NCBI GenBank assembly: GCA_036984305.1
Contig: BQWY01000001.1
Coordinates: 992,001-1,056,000, forward strand
Reading direction: 5' to 3'
DNA: 64,000 nucleotides
Source of the DNA: Nitrospira sp.
Lineage (GTDB): Bacteria > Nitrospirota > Nitrospiria > Nitrospirales > Nitrospiraceae
This document shows, piece after piece, positions 1 through 8,978 of this stretch. Within the stretch, counting starts at the first letter, position 1; each line of letters opens with the position of its first letter. The notes below the pieces were generated by a model, which was given only the letters and a program-made list of their open reading frames with translations, made no database searches and had not been told where the DNA came from. The position numbers and the translations under genes were made by a program.

Positions 1-218
1 GGAAGGGAGTCGCCAATCCGATCGCCACGATCGCATCCGTTGGAATGATGCTGTCGTATAGTTTTCAGCTGGAGAAGGAAGCCGCGGCGATCGAGACAGC
101 CATCGTTCGAACGCTGGATTTGGGCATCCGCACGAAAGATATCGTGGCGCCGGGTGGACGCGCCGTTGGGACGGTCGAGATGGGCGACGCGATCGTCCGT
201 AACCTCATGGCCTCGTAG
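1..218 (+). CDS. leuB: 3-isopropylmalate dehydrogenase, C-terminal end (partial)
   Basis: The window opens inside this gene; the frame begins at base 3 and ends with TAG at 216-218, leaving 71 residues. The visible stretch ANPIATIASVGMML, then a helix rich in Glu and Ala, then GTVEMGDAIV, is the normal C-terminus of the leucine-pathway dehydrogenase that oxidises and decarboxylates 3-isopropylmalate in the cytoplasm. The ANP.ATI segment and the closing T.EMGDAI motif are family hallmarks. It is the first visible gene of a tightly spaced plus-strand operon in which asd follows one gene later, a common amino-acid biosynthesis pairing. The N-terminal part and catalytic residues lie outside the window, so isocitrate or tartrate dehydrogenase relatives cannot be fully excluded. 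Confidence 0.88.
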   Translation, partial: KGVANPIATIASVGMMLSYSFQLEKEAAAIETAIVRTLDLGIRTKDIVAPGGRAVGTVEMGDAIVRNLMAS

Positions 219-228
219 CGGGGACACC

Positions 229-1449
229 GTGACCTCTTCGGTGCTTCAGTCCGGCTTCATCCTCACGGTCGCAGGAACCGGCGAGCCCGATTATGCCGGC
301 GATGGCGGCGTCGCTACCGCGGCTTGTCTCAACGAGCCGAAAGGGGTCGCCCTCGATCGAGCCGGGCATCTGTACATTGTCGACTCGGAGAACCACCTCA
401 TTCGAAAGGTAGAGGCAGAAACGGGACGGATCTCGACCGTCGCCGGAGTGCCACGCAGCGGAAGTAACGGCCCGCACGCCGAACCACAGGGCGCATCGTC
501 GCACGGTGCGCCGGCGGAGGATGATCCGTTCGGTGAGCCTACGGAACACAAGCCGGACCGGTATGCTCAGGTTTCGGACGTGACCGGGACGGTCCGTTTC
601 GTGACCGGAAAAATTGCAAAGGGACAGTTTCAGTTTCATGGCGATGGAGGCCCCGCGACCAAGGCGGCGCTCAATTTTCCATCCGCCGTCGTCGTGGCCA
701 GCGATGGGACGCTCTACATCGCCGACACGATGAACCATCGGGTGCGTCGTGTCGATGGACGGACCGGTGAGATCAGCACGCTGGCGGGCACGGGGTCTCC
801 CCGTTTCTCCGGCGATGGTGGGCCCGCACGGGCTGCGGCATTGAACGAGCCGAATGCCCTGGCACTCGATGACGCTCGCGGCTGTCTGTACATTGCCGAT
901 CAGAGCAACAATCGCGTACGCCGTGTGGATCTTGCCTCTGCCGTGATCTCGACCGTTGTGGGAACCGGGGAGGCCCTCTACAATGGGGACGGGCAACCCG
1001 CGGTGGAAGCCACAGTGGCTGGGCCCAGCGGTCTTGCCTGCGGGCCGGCCGGCACGCTCTATATTGCCGATACCTTCAACGGACGAATCCGGGCGGTGGA
1101 TCCGACCAGCGGTCTGATTCGCACGGTGACGGGGGATGGGAGTCAATATCAGTATCAGGGGCTCCCAAATGAGTGGTCGACCAGCGTGTCCCGCCCTTAC
1201 GCGATTGCACTTGATGAGGCCGGTCATCTCTACCTGACCGACTCGGATAGCCATCTGGTCCGACGGTGGGACTGTCGAAGGAAAATCGTCACGCGGATTG
1301 CGGGAACCGGGCGGGCGCAGTATGGTGGAGATGGCGCGGTGGCGCTTGAAGCGAGTCTCAGTTATCCCTTTGGGGTCGCCGTGGATGGACGAGGAAATCT
1401 CTATATCGCCGATACGTTCAACCATCGCATTCGCAAAGTGATGGCCTAA
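229..1449 (+). CDS. NHL-repeat beta-propeller protein
   Basis: I place the start at GTG 229, 10 bases after the leuB stop. An upstream ATG at 154 is in frame but would overlap leuB by 65 bases and add unlike sequence. The 406-residue product has six copies of the NHL unit, each with a LYIAD-type strand (LYIVD, LYIAD three times, LYLTD, LYIAD) followed by N.R.R(K)VD and often preceded by GDGGPA. Six units would close a six-bladed propeller. An insertion of roughly 50 residues separates the first and second units. No signal peptide or membrane segment is visible, so a cytoplasmic location is likely. NHL propellers usually bind protein, RNA or ligands; the ligand here is unknown. It lies between leuB and asd, which is unusual for a propeller protein. 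Confidence 0.8.
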   Translation: MTSSVLQSGFILTVAGTGEPDYAGDGGVATAACLNEPKGVALDRAGHLYIVDSENHLIRKVEAETGRISTVAGVPRSGSNGPHAEPQGASSHGAPAEDDPFGEPTEHKPDRYAQVSDVTGTVRFVTGKIAKGQFQFHGDGGPATKAALNFPSAVVVASDGTLYIADTMNHRVRRVDGRTGEISTLAGTGSPRFSGDGGPARAAALNEPNALALDDARGCLYIADQSNNRVRRVDLASAVISTVVGTGEALYNGDGQPAVEATVAGPSGLACGPAGTLYIADTFNGRIRAVDPTSGLIRTVTGDGSQYQYQGLPNEWSTSVSRPYAIALDEAGHLYLTDSDSHLVRRWDCRRKIVTRIAGTGRAQYGGDGAVALEASLSYPFGVAVDGRGNLYIADTFNHRIRKVMA

Positions 1450-1467
1450 TCGGGGGTGGAGCGAGTC

Positions 1468-2487
1468 ATGCTCAAGAAGAAGCCCGCCTATGTGGTGGCC
1501 GTGGTGGGGGCCACGGGTGCGGTGGGTACGGAAATGATCGAGGTATTGGAAGAGCGATCGTTTCCCGTGGGTCGATTGGTGCCGCTGGCCTCCAGCCGCT
1601 CGGCGGGTGGGGCTGTAGGCTTCAGGGGCGCTGACGTGCCAATCGAGGTTTTGAACAGGGGCTCGTTCGACGGGGTCGACATCGTCCTGTTTTCAGCCGG
1701 TAGCGATATCAGCAAAGAATATGCCCCGGTCGCGGTCCGGCAAGGTGCCGTGGTAATCGACAACAGCGCCGCCTGGCGGATGGACCCGGGTGTGCCCTTA
1801 GTGGTTCCCGAAGTCAACCCGCACGATGCGCTCGCGCATCGCGGCATTATCGCCAACCCGAATTGTTCGACGATCCAAATGGTCGTGGCGTTAAAGCCCC
1901 TGCACGACGCCGCCACGATTACTCGCATCGTGGTCACGACGTTTCAGTCCGTGTCAGGGACCGGCAAGGAGGCCATGGATGAGCTGTTGGCCGAATGTAA
2001 AGCGATTTTGAGTTTCAAGGAGGCGGAACCGAACGTCTATCCCTATCAGATTGCCTTCAACTGCCTGCCGCACATCGATGATTTCGTGCCGACGGGGTAC
2101 ACGAAGGAAGAAATGAAGATGGTGCATGAAACCCGGAAAATCATGGGCGATCCATCCATACGGTTGACGGCCACGACGGTGCGTGTGCCCGTGTATGTCG
2201 GTCATAGCGAGTCGGTCAACGTGGAAACGTCAAAGAAATTGACCGCCAATGAGGCGCGTGCGGTCCTCGCGGAGGCGCCGGGAGTGAGGGTCTACGACGA
2301 TCCGGCACACAAGCTCTATCCCATGCCGATCGATGTCGCTGGGAAAGATGATGTGTACGTCGGACGGATTCGTGAGGACGAGTCAATTCCCAATGGACTG
2401 AATCTGTGGGTGGTGGCCGATAACCTGCGCAAAGGCGCGGCCCTCAACGCCGTGCAGATTGCCGAGCTCCTGATCGCCAGAGCATGA
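1468..2487 (+). CDS. asd: Aspartate-semialdehyde dehydrogenase
   Basis: This 339-residue enzyme makes aspartate semialdehyde from aspartyl phosphate with NADPH, the branch point to lysine/diaminopimelate, threonine and methionine. The N-terminal VAVVGATGAVG is the Rossmann dinucleotide motif. The active-site cysteine is seen in IANPNCSTIQ (about residue 133). The SVSGTGKEAM stretch and the overall length fit the family. ATG 1468 is preferred over GTG 1456 because GGAG lies about six bases upstream and the shorter form starts directly at the Rossmann fold. It follows the NHL gene by 18 bases and precedes the DUF2905 gene by 4, so it is almost certainly co-transcribed with both. Confidence 0.95.
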   Translation: MLKKKPAYVVAVVGATGAVGTEMIEVLEERSFPVGRLVPLASSRSAGGAVGFRGADVPIEVLNRGSFDGVDIVLFSAGSDISKEYAPVAVRQGAVVIDNSAAWRMDPGVPLVVPEVNPHDALAHRGIIANPNCSTIQMVVALKPLHDAATITRIVVTTFQSVSGTGKEAMDELLAECKAILSFKEAEPNVYPYQIAFNCLPHIDDFVPTGYTKEEMKMVHETRKIMGDPSIRLTATTVRVPVYVGHSESVNVETSKKLTANEARAVLAEAPGVRVYDDPAHKLYPMPIDVAGKDDVYVGRIREDESIPNGLNLWVVADNLRKGAALNAVQIAELLIARA

Positions 2488-2491
2488 GACC

Positions 2492-2758
2492 ATGGATGGG
2501 TTCGGCGGAATCGGCCGGTTGCTGATTCTGGCCGGCGCAGTGCTGGCCTGCATCGGCGCGCTGCTGCTGGTAGCCGGCAGGGGTGGGGCTGGAGATGATG
2601 GACTATCCGATTGGTTCGGATGGCTCGGGCGGCTCCCGGGCGATATCTCCATCAAGCGAGACCATTACTCGTTTTATTTTCCGTTCACAACGAGCATCGT
2701 CATCAGTCTCGTGCTCAGTCTGTTGTGGTACTTCATGAACTTCCTCGGAAAGCGATGA
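2492..2758 (+). CDS. DUF2905 family small membrane protein
   Basis: An 88-residue protein with two hydrophobic helices (about residues 7-28 and 63-84) joined by a loop containing LGRLPGDISI and YFPFTTS. The GRLPGDI motif followed by an aromatic-rich FYFP and a final transmembrane helix is the DUF2905 signature. The function of the family is not known; it is usually found in small operons with envelope or RNA-modification genes. It starts 4 bases after asd and its stop overlaps the start of the SpoIID gene (ATGA), so translation of the two is likely coupled. A role at the inner membrane is an inference from the helices only. Confidence 0.85.
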   Translation: MDGFGGIGRLLILAGAVLACIGALLLVAGRGGAGDDGLSDWFGWLGRLPGDISIKRDHYSFYFPFTTSIVISLVLSLLWYFMNFLGKR

Positions 2759-3966
2759 CGCGCTTCCTACTCGCCGGTCTCTTGCTGGTCTCCATTGCCT
2801 CTACCGGCGGACAAGCGACCTGGGCCGGCGCCAGCGTACCCACGATCAGGGTGATGGTCGCGCAGAATGTCGCCCAAATCGAGATTCAAGGGGACGGTCG
2901 ACTTGCGGTGAAGACATTGGAAGGGCAATCCTTGGACGTTCCGTCGCCGGTTGTCCTGACGGTCACCCCCCGCGGCGTCATGCTGGGAAAAAGCAAGGTG
3001 GTGGTGAGCGAGCGACTGACCATCGAGGCATCGCCCGGTCCGATCCTCGTCTCGACGGTGGTCGGCAATGGGGGAACGGGGGCGGCTCCTGCCACGGCCA
3101 CATTTACTCGGTGGCAGGTGCGGGGTGGAGTGCACGTCTGGCAGCGTGATAAGGGACTTCTAGTGGTGAACGAGGTCGACGTCGAGGACTATGTGATGGG
3201 CGTCGTTCCGGGCGAGGTAAACGCCGGATGGCATCCGGAGGTGTTGAAAGCCCAAGCCGTGGCCGCCCGCACGTATGCCCTGTATCAACGCACGCTCAGC
3301 ACTGGACGTGAATATGACGTGGTGGCGGGCGTGCAGGATCAGGTGTATCAAGGAACACGTGGGGTCGACGAGCGGGTGGCCAAGGCCGTGCAGGCAACGA
3401 AGGGCGCCGTGGTCAGCCATCATGGGCGCCCGATCTATGCGGCTTTTTCCTCGACTGCTGCTGGGCCAACAGAGGATGCGCTGAACGTCTGGTCTAAAGA
3501 CCTGCCGTATTTGCGGGGTGTGGATTGCCCGTTTGATTCCGGTTCGCCCTATTATCGTTGGCGCGTCAGCGTGCCGTTCGATCGGCTCGAACAGAGCCTG
3601 AGGCAATCGGGGGTCTCGGTCGGGACGATCGCGAGCCTGACACCGTTTGCTTATAGTCGCGCCGGTCGCGTGACGCGCCTGCGCATTCTGCACTCCGGCG
3701 GAGAGCTGATTCTCCGTGGTGAAGACCTGCGAAAAGTCGTGGGTTACTCGACGCTCCCGAGTACTCGTTTCGAGGTTGAAGCGGCAGCCCAGGACCTCAT
3801 CTTCAGGGGCTTTGGATCTGGGCATGGGGTCGGGATGTGCCAATGGGGCGCTAAGCAACTGGCCGAACTCGGTTATTCGTTCCGAACAATCCTTGCGTAC
3901 TACTATCCAGGCACGGACCTTCGATCCATCGCAGAAGTCGACCTCTCGCCGCCTCCCCCCGCTTGA
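2755..3966 (+). CDS. SpoIID/LytB-domain protein, probable peptidoglycan lytic enzyme
   Basis: A 403-residue secreted protein starting at ATG 2755, overlapping the previous stop. A signal peptide is visible (RFLLAGLLLVSIASTGGQA). The central part has VEDYVMGVVPGEV, then HPEVLKAQAVAARTYAL, the conserved core of SpoIID domains whose Glu acts in glycan strand cleavage. The C-terminal GSGHGVGMCQWGA and ILAYYYPGT complete the family pattern. In spore formers SpoIID cleaves denuded glycan strands during engulfment. Here no sporulation genes are seen, so a general periplasmic cell-wall remodelling role is more likely. A frame opening at 2611 lies inside the DUF2905 gene and is not the start. It overlaps queA by one base. 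Confidence 0.88.
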   Translation: MTRFLLAGLLLVSIASTGGQATWAGASVPTIRVMVAQNVAQIEIQGDGRLAVKTLEGQSLDVPSPVVLTVTPRGVMLGKSKVVVSERLTIEASPGPILVSTVVGNGGTGAAPATATFTRWQVRGGVHVWQRDKGLLVVNEVDVEDYVMGVVPGEVNAGWHPEVLKAQAVAARTYALYQRTLSTGREYDVVAGVQDQVYQGTRGVDERVAKAVQATKGAVVSHHGRPIYAAFSSTAAGPTEDALNVWSKDLPYLRGVDCPFDSGSPYYRWRVSVPFDRLEQSLRQSGVSVGTIASLTPFAYSRAGRVTRLRILHSGGELILRGEDLRKVVGYSTLPSTRFEVEAAAQDLIFRGFGSGHGVGMCQWGAKQLAELGYSFRTILAYYYPGTDLRSIAEVDLSPPPPA

Positions 3967-4985
3967 TGCGACTGTCCGATTTCGACTTTCCCTTCGATCC
4001 CTCCCTCGTCGCCCTGCACCCGTTTGAGCCTCGAGATCAGGCGCGATTGCTGATCCTTCGGCGAGACACAGGCAAGATCCGGCACGGCCGTATCGCGGAT
4101 CTGCCTGCGTTGCTGGGCCGAGGCGATCTCTTGGTTGCCAACGACACCAAGGTACTTCCGGCCCGTCTGATGGCGCGACGAGTCGACACCGGGAAGCAGG
4201 TCGAAGTCTTGCTTGTCCGCCCCCTGGACGACACAGCATGGGAAATCATGGCGAAGGGGCGCTTCCGTGTGGGGCAACGGCTCGAATTCGCCCCGGACGC
4301 GATCGCGACTATTCTGAGACGTGACCAGACCGGCACGGTCATCCGTATCGACTCCATGCGGACGTTCCGGGAGATCATGGACGAACGCGGACGTATGCCG
4401 CTTCCCCCGTACATCAAACGGGCACCGATGCCGGAGGATCGCCACTGGTATCAGACAACCTTCGCAAGGGAGGACGGTGCGATCGCCGCTCCGACAGCAG
4501 GTCTGCATCTGACCGAGAGGCTGCGCACGCGGTTAAGCGAGCACGGCATCGAATGGGCCACCATCACATTGCACGTCGGCCCGGGCACCTTCAAACCGGT
4601 CACCACCTCCCGAATCGAGGAGCATCGAATGGAAGCCGAGCGATGCATTCTGTCAGAGGCAACGGCCCTCGTGGTGAATCGCGCCCGGGAGCGACACGGC
4701 CGCGTTGTCGCCATCGGCACGACCGCCGTGCGCACGTTGGAATCCTCGATCCGTGAGGACGGCCGGATTGGCGCCTACTCAGGAGAGACGGCCCTCTTTA
4801 TCACCCCGGGGTACAGGTTTCGCGTGATTAATGCCCTGTTGACCAATTTCCACCTTCCCAAAAGTACCTTGCTCATGCTTGTCTCGGCCTTTGCCGGCGT
4901 CGAACGCGTTCGCGAAGCGTACCGGGTCGCCGTACAGGAGCGATACCGCTTTTACAGCTATGGCGATGCCATGTTGATACTCTAA
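3966..4985 (+). CDS. queA: tRNA preQ1(34) S-adenosylmethionine ribosyltransferase-isomerase
   Basis: QueA transfers and isomerises the ribosyl part of S-adenosylmethionine onto preQ1 in the tRNA wobble position, giving epoxyqueuosine. The 339-residue length is typical. Family motifs seen are FDFPFDPSLVA and HP...RD.ARLL near the start, NDTKVLPARL, APTAGLHLTERL, HVGPGTFKPV and the C-terminal NFHLPKSTLLMLVSAFAG. ATG 3966 overlaps the SpoIID stop by one base (TGATG), so it is the last gene of the leuB-to-queA operon. The next gene is convergent, 68 bases away; no clear terminator is seen in that gap. Confidence 0.95.
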   Translation: MRLSDFDFPFDPSLVALHPFEPRDQARLLILRRDTGKIRHGRIADLPALLGRGDLLVANDTKVLPARLMARRVDTGKQVEVLLVRPLDDTAWEIMAKGRFRVGQRLEFAPDAIATILRRDQTGTVIRIDSMRTFREIMDERGRMPLPPYIKRAPMPEDRHWYQTTFAREDGAIAAPTAGLHLTERLRTRLSEHGIEWATITLHVGPGTFKPVTTSRIEEHRMEAERCILSEATALVVNRARERHGRVVAIGTTAVRTLESSIREDGRIGAYSGETALFITPGYRFRVINALLTNFHLPKSTLLMLVSAFAGVERVREAYRVAVQERYRFYSYGDAMLIL

Positions 4986-5053
4986 ACCGACGCAGGCCTT
5001 TGTCGGAGCTGCAGCATAGGGAACGACGCGGTGGGATCGGATCCGACGGTGTC

Positions 5054-5749
5054 CTACAGCAGATCTTTGCGGATCTTTACCGGGATAGTTGTGCGGAGTT
5101 CTTCGGCATAGGCCGCGAGCGCTCGCTGCTGCTTTTGCGCGAGGAAGTCACGGATCACCGTGTTGGACTGAGTTTTGGCCCCGTCACCTCCCTGCGTTTG
5201 ACGAGCCGCCAGGGACTCGGCTTCGGCCAATTCCGATGGTGTCAGTGCCACCGAATCTCGGACCATCAGCCGGGCCTTGTTGGCTAGAATCTCCGATGCA
5301 TGAGAGGCTTCAAACGCCCCGGGACTCAGGCGATTGGCAGCAAGTATCCGGCGATACAATTCGGGGTCGAATTGGCCGTCCCGCTGAAACTCAGTCCGAC
5401 GGACGATGGATTCGCGCAGATCCTCATCGGAGACGGTCAGACCCATGTCGCGGGCAACGAGCGTCCAGATGCGCATCTCGACCAGGTTGTCGATGACCAT
5501 CTGCTTGATGGTCTCTTCTTTGATCTCGCCCTGGACGTTGTCGCGATAGAATCGGTAAGCGTTCTCATAGCCGCGCCGGAATTCGTCCTGCCCGATACGA
5601 AGCTCGCCGACGGTCGCAATGGCGTCAGAGGACTGTTCGCCGAATCCCCACCACCCCATCGTAATGATAAAGGCGGCGGCCAGGACGACCATGATGGTCT
5701 TGAGGACCCAAGGATGATAGTGGCTGACGTCACGCAGTAATTTGATCAT
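5054..5749 (-). CDS. SurA/PpiD N-terminal-domain protein without a PPIase domain
   Basis: The start is ATG 5749, with GGAGG four bases upstream; the long open extension to 5977 looks unlike protein. The 231-residue product begins with a basic stretch and one membrane helix (WVLKTIMVVLAAAFIITMGWW), then IATVGELRIGQDEFRRGYENAY, the SurA_N/PpiD-type helical segment, with E...KQMVIDNLVEMRIW and SDEDLRESI further on. These match the chaperone part of periplasmic folding factors. PpiD proteins are usually about 600 residues with a parvulin domain after this segment; here the protein ends first. It is probably an inner-membrane-anchored periplasmic holdase. It is convergent with queA and divergent from the RDD gene. 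Confidence 0.75.
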   Translation of the reverse strand: MIKLLRDVSHYHPWVLKTIMVVLAAAFIITMGWWGFGEQSSDAIATVGELRIGQDEFRRGYENAYRFYRDNVQGEIKEETIKQMVIDNLVEMRIWTLVARDMGLTVSDEDLRESIVRRTEFQRDGQFDPELYRRILAANRLSPGAFEASHASEILANKARLMVRDSVALTPSELAEAESLAARQTQGGDGAKTQSNTVIRDFLAQKQQRALAAYAEELRTTIPVKIRKDLL

Positions 5750-5864
5750 GCCGCCTCCGGGCAAGAATAACAATAACAGAGGGCATTGTACTTGGACCGC
5801 CAGGGCAGGGCAAGACGATCCGTCCTTGGATGATCCGCGGCGATCCACGGATGTACAAGTTTGT

Positions 5865-5893
5865 TTGTGGTGGCTTAGGGGATTTGTTATACT
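5865..5893 (+). promoter_or_regulatory. Putative sigma70 promoter for the RDD gene
   Basis: TTGTGG (5865-5870) and TATACT (5888-5893) are separated by 17 bases. This is a good -10 and a fair -35. The predicted transcript start falls about at the TTG codon at 5903, so if the promoter is real the message has almost no leader or the RDD start lies slightly downstream. Confidence 0.45.
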
Positions 5894-5902
5894 GCCGGTG
5901 AG

Positions 5903-6382
5903 TTGCAAGTGCACGGCGTTCTTGAGGACGATCGGGGGAGGGACTCTGCATATTTTGGGGTCTATCCTAAGGCCCATGTTCTGAATCGTGCGCTTGCCAG
6001 GTGCGTGGACCTGCTGATCGCTGCGGCGGTTGACCAGGCGGTACCTCCAGTCGGTTTCTTGGCAGGTCTCACCTATCTGTTAGCCGCGGACGGTTTGTCG
6101 CAGGGAAGGAGCCTGGGCAAACGTCTGGTGGGGCTCCGGACGTGGAGCCTGAAGCGACGTGAGGCTGCCTCATTTTCAGAATCCATTATTCGAAATCTCC
6201 CATTCGCGGTACTCTTTTTACTCTTCCAGATCCCGTATGCCGGATGGCTGCTGGCATTGAGCGTTGCGGGATTTGAGGGGCTCTTGGTAATTGGCAACGA
6301 GCGCGGGCTGCGATTGGGCGATGAACTGGCGCACACCCAGGTATTGGACGGAGACCGACTCGATGCCCCCGGCGGGGACTAG
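5903..6382 (+). CDS. RDD family membrane protein
   Basis: Up to 159 residues. VLNRALARCVDLLIAAAV is the first RDD helix with its Arg and Asp, followed by a second helix, then GLSQGRSLGKRLVGLRTW, the typical loop after it, and another helix (LLFQIPYAGWLLALSVAGFEGLLVI). RDD proteins are small inner-membrane proteins; some have been tied to ion exchange, but most are unassigned. The start is uncertain: TTG 5903 and GTG 5909 are the only upstream in-frame choices that keep the first RDD helix, and neither has a strong ribosome site. It lies 52 bases before mreB and could be read through into it. Confidence 0.7.
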   Translation: MQVHGVLEDDRGRDSAYFGVYPKAHVLNRALARCVDLLIAAAVDQAVPPVGFLAGLTYLLAADGLSQGRSLGKRLVGLRTWSLKRREAASFSESIIRNLPFAVLFLLFQIPYAGWLLALSVAGFEGLLVIGNERGLRLGDELAHTQVLDGDRLDAPGGD

Positions 6383-6434
6383 GTGCTCGGCGGTCGCACG
6401 GTACTACTCCGGAGGTTGAGAAGGGAGCGCGACG

Positions 6435-7484
6435 GTGGGACTCGGAAGCGATTTGCTCGGGTGGTTTTCGAACGATTTGGCGATCGACCTGGGGACGGCA
6501 ACCACGCTGGTCTATGTGCGCGGCCGCGGTATCGTCCTTAACGAACCATCGGTGGTGGCCGTGGAGAAAAAGACCGAGAAGGTGCTGGCGGTCGGCGCCG
6601 ACGCCAAGAAAATGCTTGGCCGCACGCCGGGCAATATCACGGCGGTGCGTCCTATGAAGGAGGGCGTGATTGCGGATTTTGAAATGGCCGAGAGTATGCT
6701 CCGTCATTTCATTCAAAAGGCGCACAATCGTAGCGCATTCGTCCGCCCGCGGATCATCATCGGGGTGCCCTCACGAATTACGCAAGTAGAGCAACGCGCC
6801 GTGCGTGACTCGGCTGAACTGGCCGGCGCACGGGAGGTCTACCTGATCGAAGAACCCGTTGCGGCCGCCATCGGGGCCGGTCTGCCGATCACGGAACCGT
6901 CTGGCAATATGGTGGTCGACATTGGTGGCGGGACGACGGACATTGCGGTCATTTCGTTGGGCGGCATCGTGTACAGCGAATCGGTCAAGGTCGCGGGTGA
7001 TCGCATGGACGAAGCCGTCATGAATTACATCAAGAAGAAGTACAATCTGCTTGTCGGCGAGCACATGGCCGAGCGAGTCAAGGTCGAGATTGGCTCGGCC
7101 TATCCATTCGAGGAACGGAAGACGATGATGATCAAGGGCAGGGATTTGATCTCCGGAATCCCTCGCACGCTGGTGGTGGACGATGCGGAGATTCGTGAGG
7201 CGTTACAGGAACCGATCGGGACCATTGTCAACGCCATCAAGGTGGCGCTCGAAAACACGCCACCCGAACTGGCCGGGGACATCATCGATCGAGGTATTGT
7301 GCTGACGGGTGGCGGCTCGCTGCTGAAGGGAATGGACACGCGATTGCGCGAGGAGACAAACCTTCCCATTATTACGGTGGACGATCCTCTCACTTCGGTC
7401 GTGTTGGGCGTCGGCAAGATTTTGGACGAACTCGACCTGCTGCGCAAAGTCTCGGTGATGTCTCAGTACAGCAGTACCCGGTAA
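6435..7484 (+). CDS. mreB: Rod shape-determining protein MreB (actin homologue)
   Basis: 349 residues, the normal MreB size. [16 protein letters not shown] is phosphate loop 1, [18 protein letters not shown] is phosphate loop 2, and [15 protein letters not shown] is the adenosine motif, so nucleotide binding is intact. The start is GTG 6435, with AAGGGAG seven bases upstream. MreB forms membrane-bound filaments that guide side-wall peptidoglycan synthesis through MreC, MreD, RodA and PBP2, all of which follow in order. This suggests a rod, curved or helical cell rather than a coccus. Confidence 0.97.
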   Translation: MGLGSDLLGWFSNDLAIDLGTATTLVYVRGRGIVLNEPSVVAVEKKTEKVLAVGADAKKMLGRTPGNITAVRPMKEGVIADFEMAESMLRHFIQKAHNRSAFVRPRIIIGVPSRITQVEQRAVRDSAELAGAREVYLIEEPVAAAIGAGLPITEPSGNMVVDIGGGTTDIAVISLGGIVYSESVKVAGDRMDEAVMNYIKKKYNLLVGEHMAERVKVEIGSAYPFEERKTMMIKGRDLISGIPRTLVVDDAEIREALQEPIGTIVNAIKVALENTPPELAGDIIDRGIVLTGGGSLLKGMDTRLREETNLPIITVDDPLTSVVLGVGKILDELDLLRKVSVMSQYSSTR

Positions 7485-7506
7485 TCCGGTTCCATCCGGT
7501 GTGCGG

Positions 7507-8388
7507 ATGGCCATCGCGCGTTTGACATACGGCTCCCGACGATTCGTTCTGGGGCTGGTTGCGTTGCTCCTGCTCCTGCTGCTTCTTCTCCCGGCACAGA
7601 CACAAGGACTCCTGCTCCAATTCGGCGGTCCGGTCGGCCAGGTCATCGCATGGCCGATCGAGGCGCTCGCGGGGATTACCGGTTCGGCGCGCGAACTCTG
7701 GGATGGGTACGTCGCGCTGCAGAATGTCCACGAGGACAATCGTCGGCTCCAACGCGAGGCGGATCTGTTGAGGGAGGAAAACAACCGGTTGCGCGAGCAT
7801 GCCGTCACGGCACAGCGGTTGGCCGCCTTGCTGCAGTTCAAAGAGCAGCAATCCTTTCACAGTCTGCCAGCGCGGGTGATCGGCAAGGATGCGACGAACT
7901 GGTATCAGGCCGTCCTACTCGACAAAGGGGAATCCGACGGCGTGCAGCCCGAGATGGGCGTGATCACTCCATCCGGCGCCGTCGGCCGCATCGTCAAGAC
8001 GACCCTCTCCACGTCCGTCGTTCTCCTGCTGACTGATCCGAACAACGCGGTGGCCGGATTGGTGCAGCGCACGCGCGACGAAGGGATCGTTGAAGGCACG
8101 GCTCGACGCGGGATCCGAATCAAACACATTCCCCTTCTCTCGACCGTCGAAGATGGCGATTGGATTGTCACGTCGGGCCTCGTGGGAGGGTTCCCTCGCG
8201 GCCTGCCCATCGGTACCGTCACGAAGATCGAAATGGAAGAAGGGGAACTGTTCAAAGTGGCGGAGGTGGAACCGGCCGTCGATTTCTCTAAATTGGAGGA
8301 AGTGTTGATCATTACCGTGCTGCCAGACGCACCGGTTGCTGATGCGTTCCACTTATCGTCCCAAAAAGCTTCCACGGAGTCACCATGA
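7507..8388 (+). CDS. mreC: Rod shape-determining protein MreC
   Basis: About 293 residues. One N-terminal membrane helix (FVLGLVALLLLLLLLLP) is followed by a coiled coil near residues 75-110 (NRRLQREADLLREENNRL) and the beta-rich MreC core with VIGKDATNWYQAVLLDKG, VVLLLTDPNNAVAGLVQRT and GDWIVTSGLVGGFPRGLPIG, all characteristic. The periplasmic part links the MreB filament to PBP2. ATG 7507 is used; GTG 7501 is an equally possible start, and neither has a strong ribosome site. Its stop overlaps the mreD start (ATGA). Confidence 0.95.
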   Translation: MAIARLTYGSRRFVLGLVALLLLLLLLLPAQTQGLLLQFGGPVGQVIAWPIEALAGITGSARELWDGYVALQNVHEDNRRLQREADLLREENNRLREHAVTAQRLAALLQFKEQQSFHSLPARVIGKDATNWYQAVLLDKGESDGVQPEMGVITPSGAVGRIVKTTLSTSVVLLLTDPNNAVAGLVQRTRDEGIVEGTARRGIRIKHIPLLSTVEDGDWIVTSGLVGGFPRGLPIGTVTKIEMEEGELFKVAEVEPAVDFSKLEEVLIITVLPDAPVADAFHLSSQKASTESP

Positions 8389-8900
8389 AATCCTGGTTGT
8401 ACGCGGCCTTGATCTTGTTCGCGGTCCCGCTGCAAACGACTGTATTGGCCAATCTGAGTCTTCGCAATGTGGAACCAGACTTGGTTTTGGTGGCCGTCGT
8501 ATTGATTGGCCTGCTGGGTGGCGGCCTTGAAGGTGCCCTGATGGGCGTCGCGATGGGATTTGTGCAGGATTTGTTCTCCGCAGGGATAGCCTTCCCCAAC
8601 CTCGTGACCAAGGGGGCCATGGGCATCGCCGCAGGGCTCATCGGCCAGCAAGTGGTGCGGGTCACTCCCCTCGTGGTCTTGGTAAGCGGCCTCTTCTTAT
8701 CGGCCGGCAGCGGCATGGCCTTCCTTTCGCTGGCCCGAGGGCGAGCGCTTTGGGATGCCGTGCTTGCGGTGCCGACGTTGGTGTTGCCGCAGGCCATTCT
8801 CGATGGCATGCTTGCGGCCGCGGCATTCTGGGCGATGACGACCGTGCTGCCGGTGATGGGCGGGCCCGTGATTCCCGTTCGACGGCTCGGTCGATTATAG
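8385..8900 (+). CDS. mreD: Rod shape-determining protein MreD
   Basis: A 171-residue inner-membrane protein with about five hydrophobic helices. LRNVEPDLVLVAVVLIGLL and the GLEGALMGVAMGFVQDLFS segment are the MreD pattern. Sequence conservation in this family is weak, so the placement between mreC and the PBP2 gene, with a 4-base ATGA overlap with mreC, is part of the evidence. It is a structural part of the elongasome. Confidence 0.92.
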   Translation: MKSWLYAALILFAVPLQTTVLANLSLRNVEPDLVLVAVVLIGLLGGGLEGALMGVAMGFVQDLFSAGIAFPNLVTKGAMGIAAGLIGQQVVRVTPLVVLVSGLFLSAGSGMAFLSLARGRALWDAVLAVPTLVLPQAILDGMLAAAAFWAMTTVLPVMGGPVIPVRRLGRL

Positions 8901-8978
8901 GTCTCGACATGGACCGGCTTCGGCAACACATGCCTCAGCGATGCCAAGCGGGCGGCGGCGCGTGCACGACATGAAACG

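Noticed and set aside
205-1425. Long minus-strand frame opposite the NHL gene
   Set aside because: It mirrors the repeat structure of the plus-strand gene, which has clear NHL motifs; the minus product has none.
3160-4239. 359-codon minus-strand frame
   Set aside because: It lies opposite SpoIID and queA, both with family motifs; the product is Arg/Gly-rich noise.
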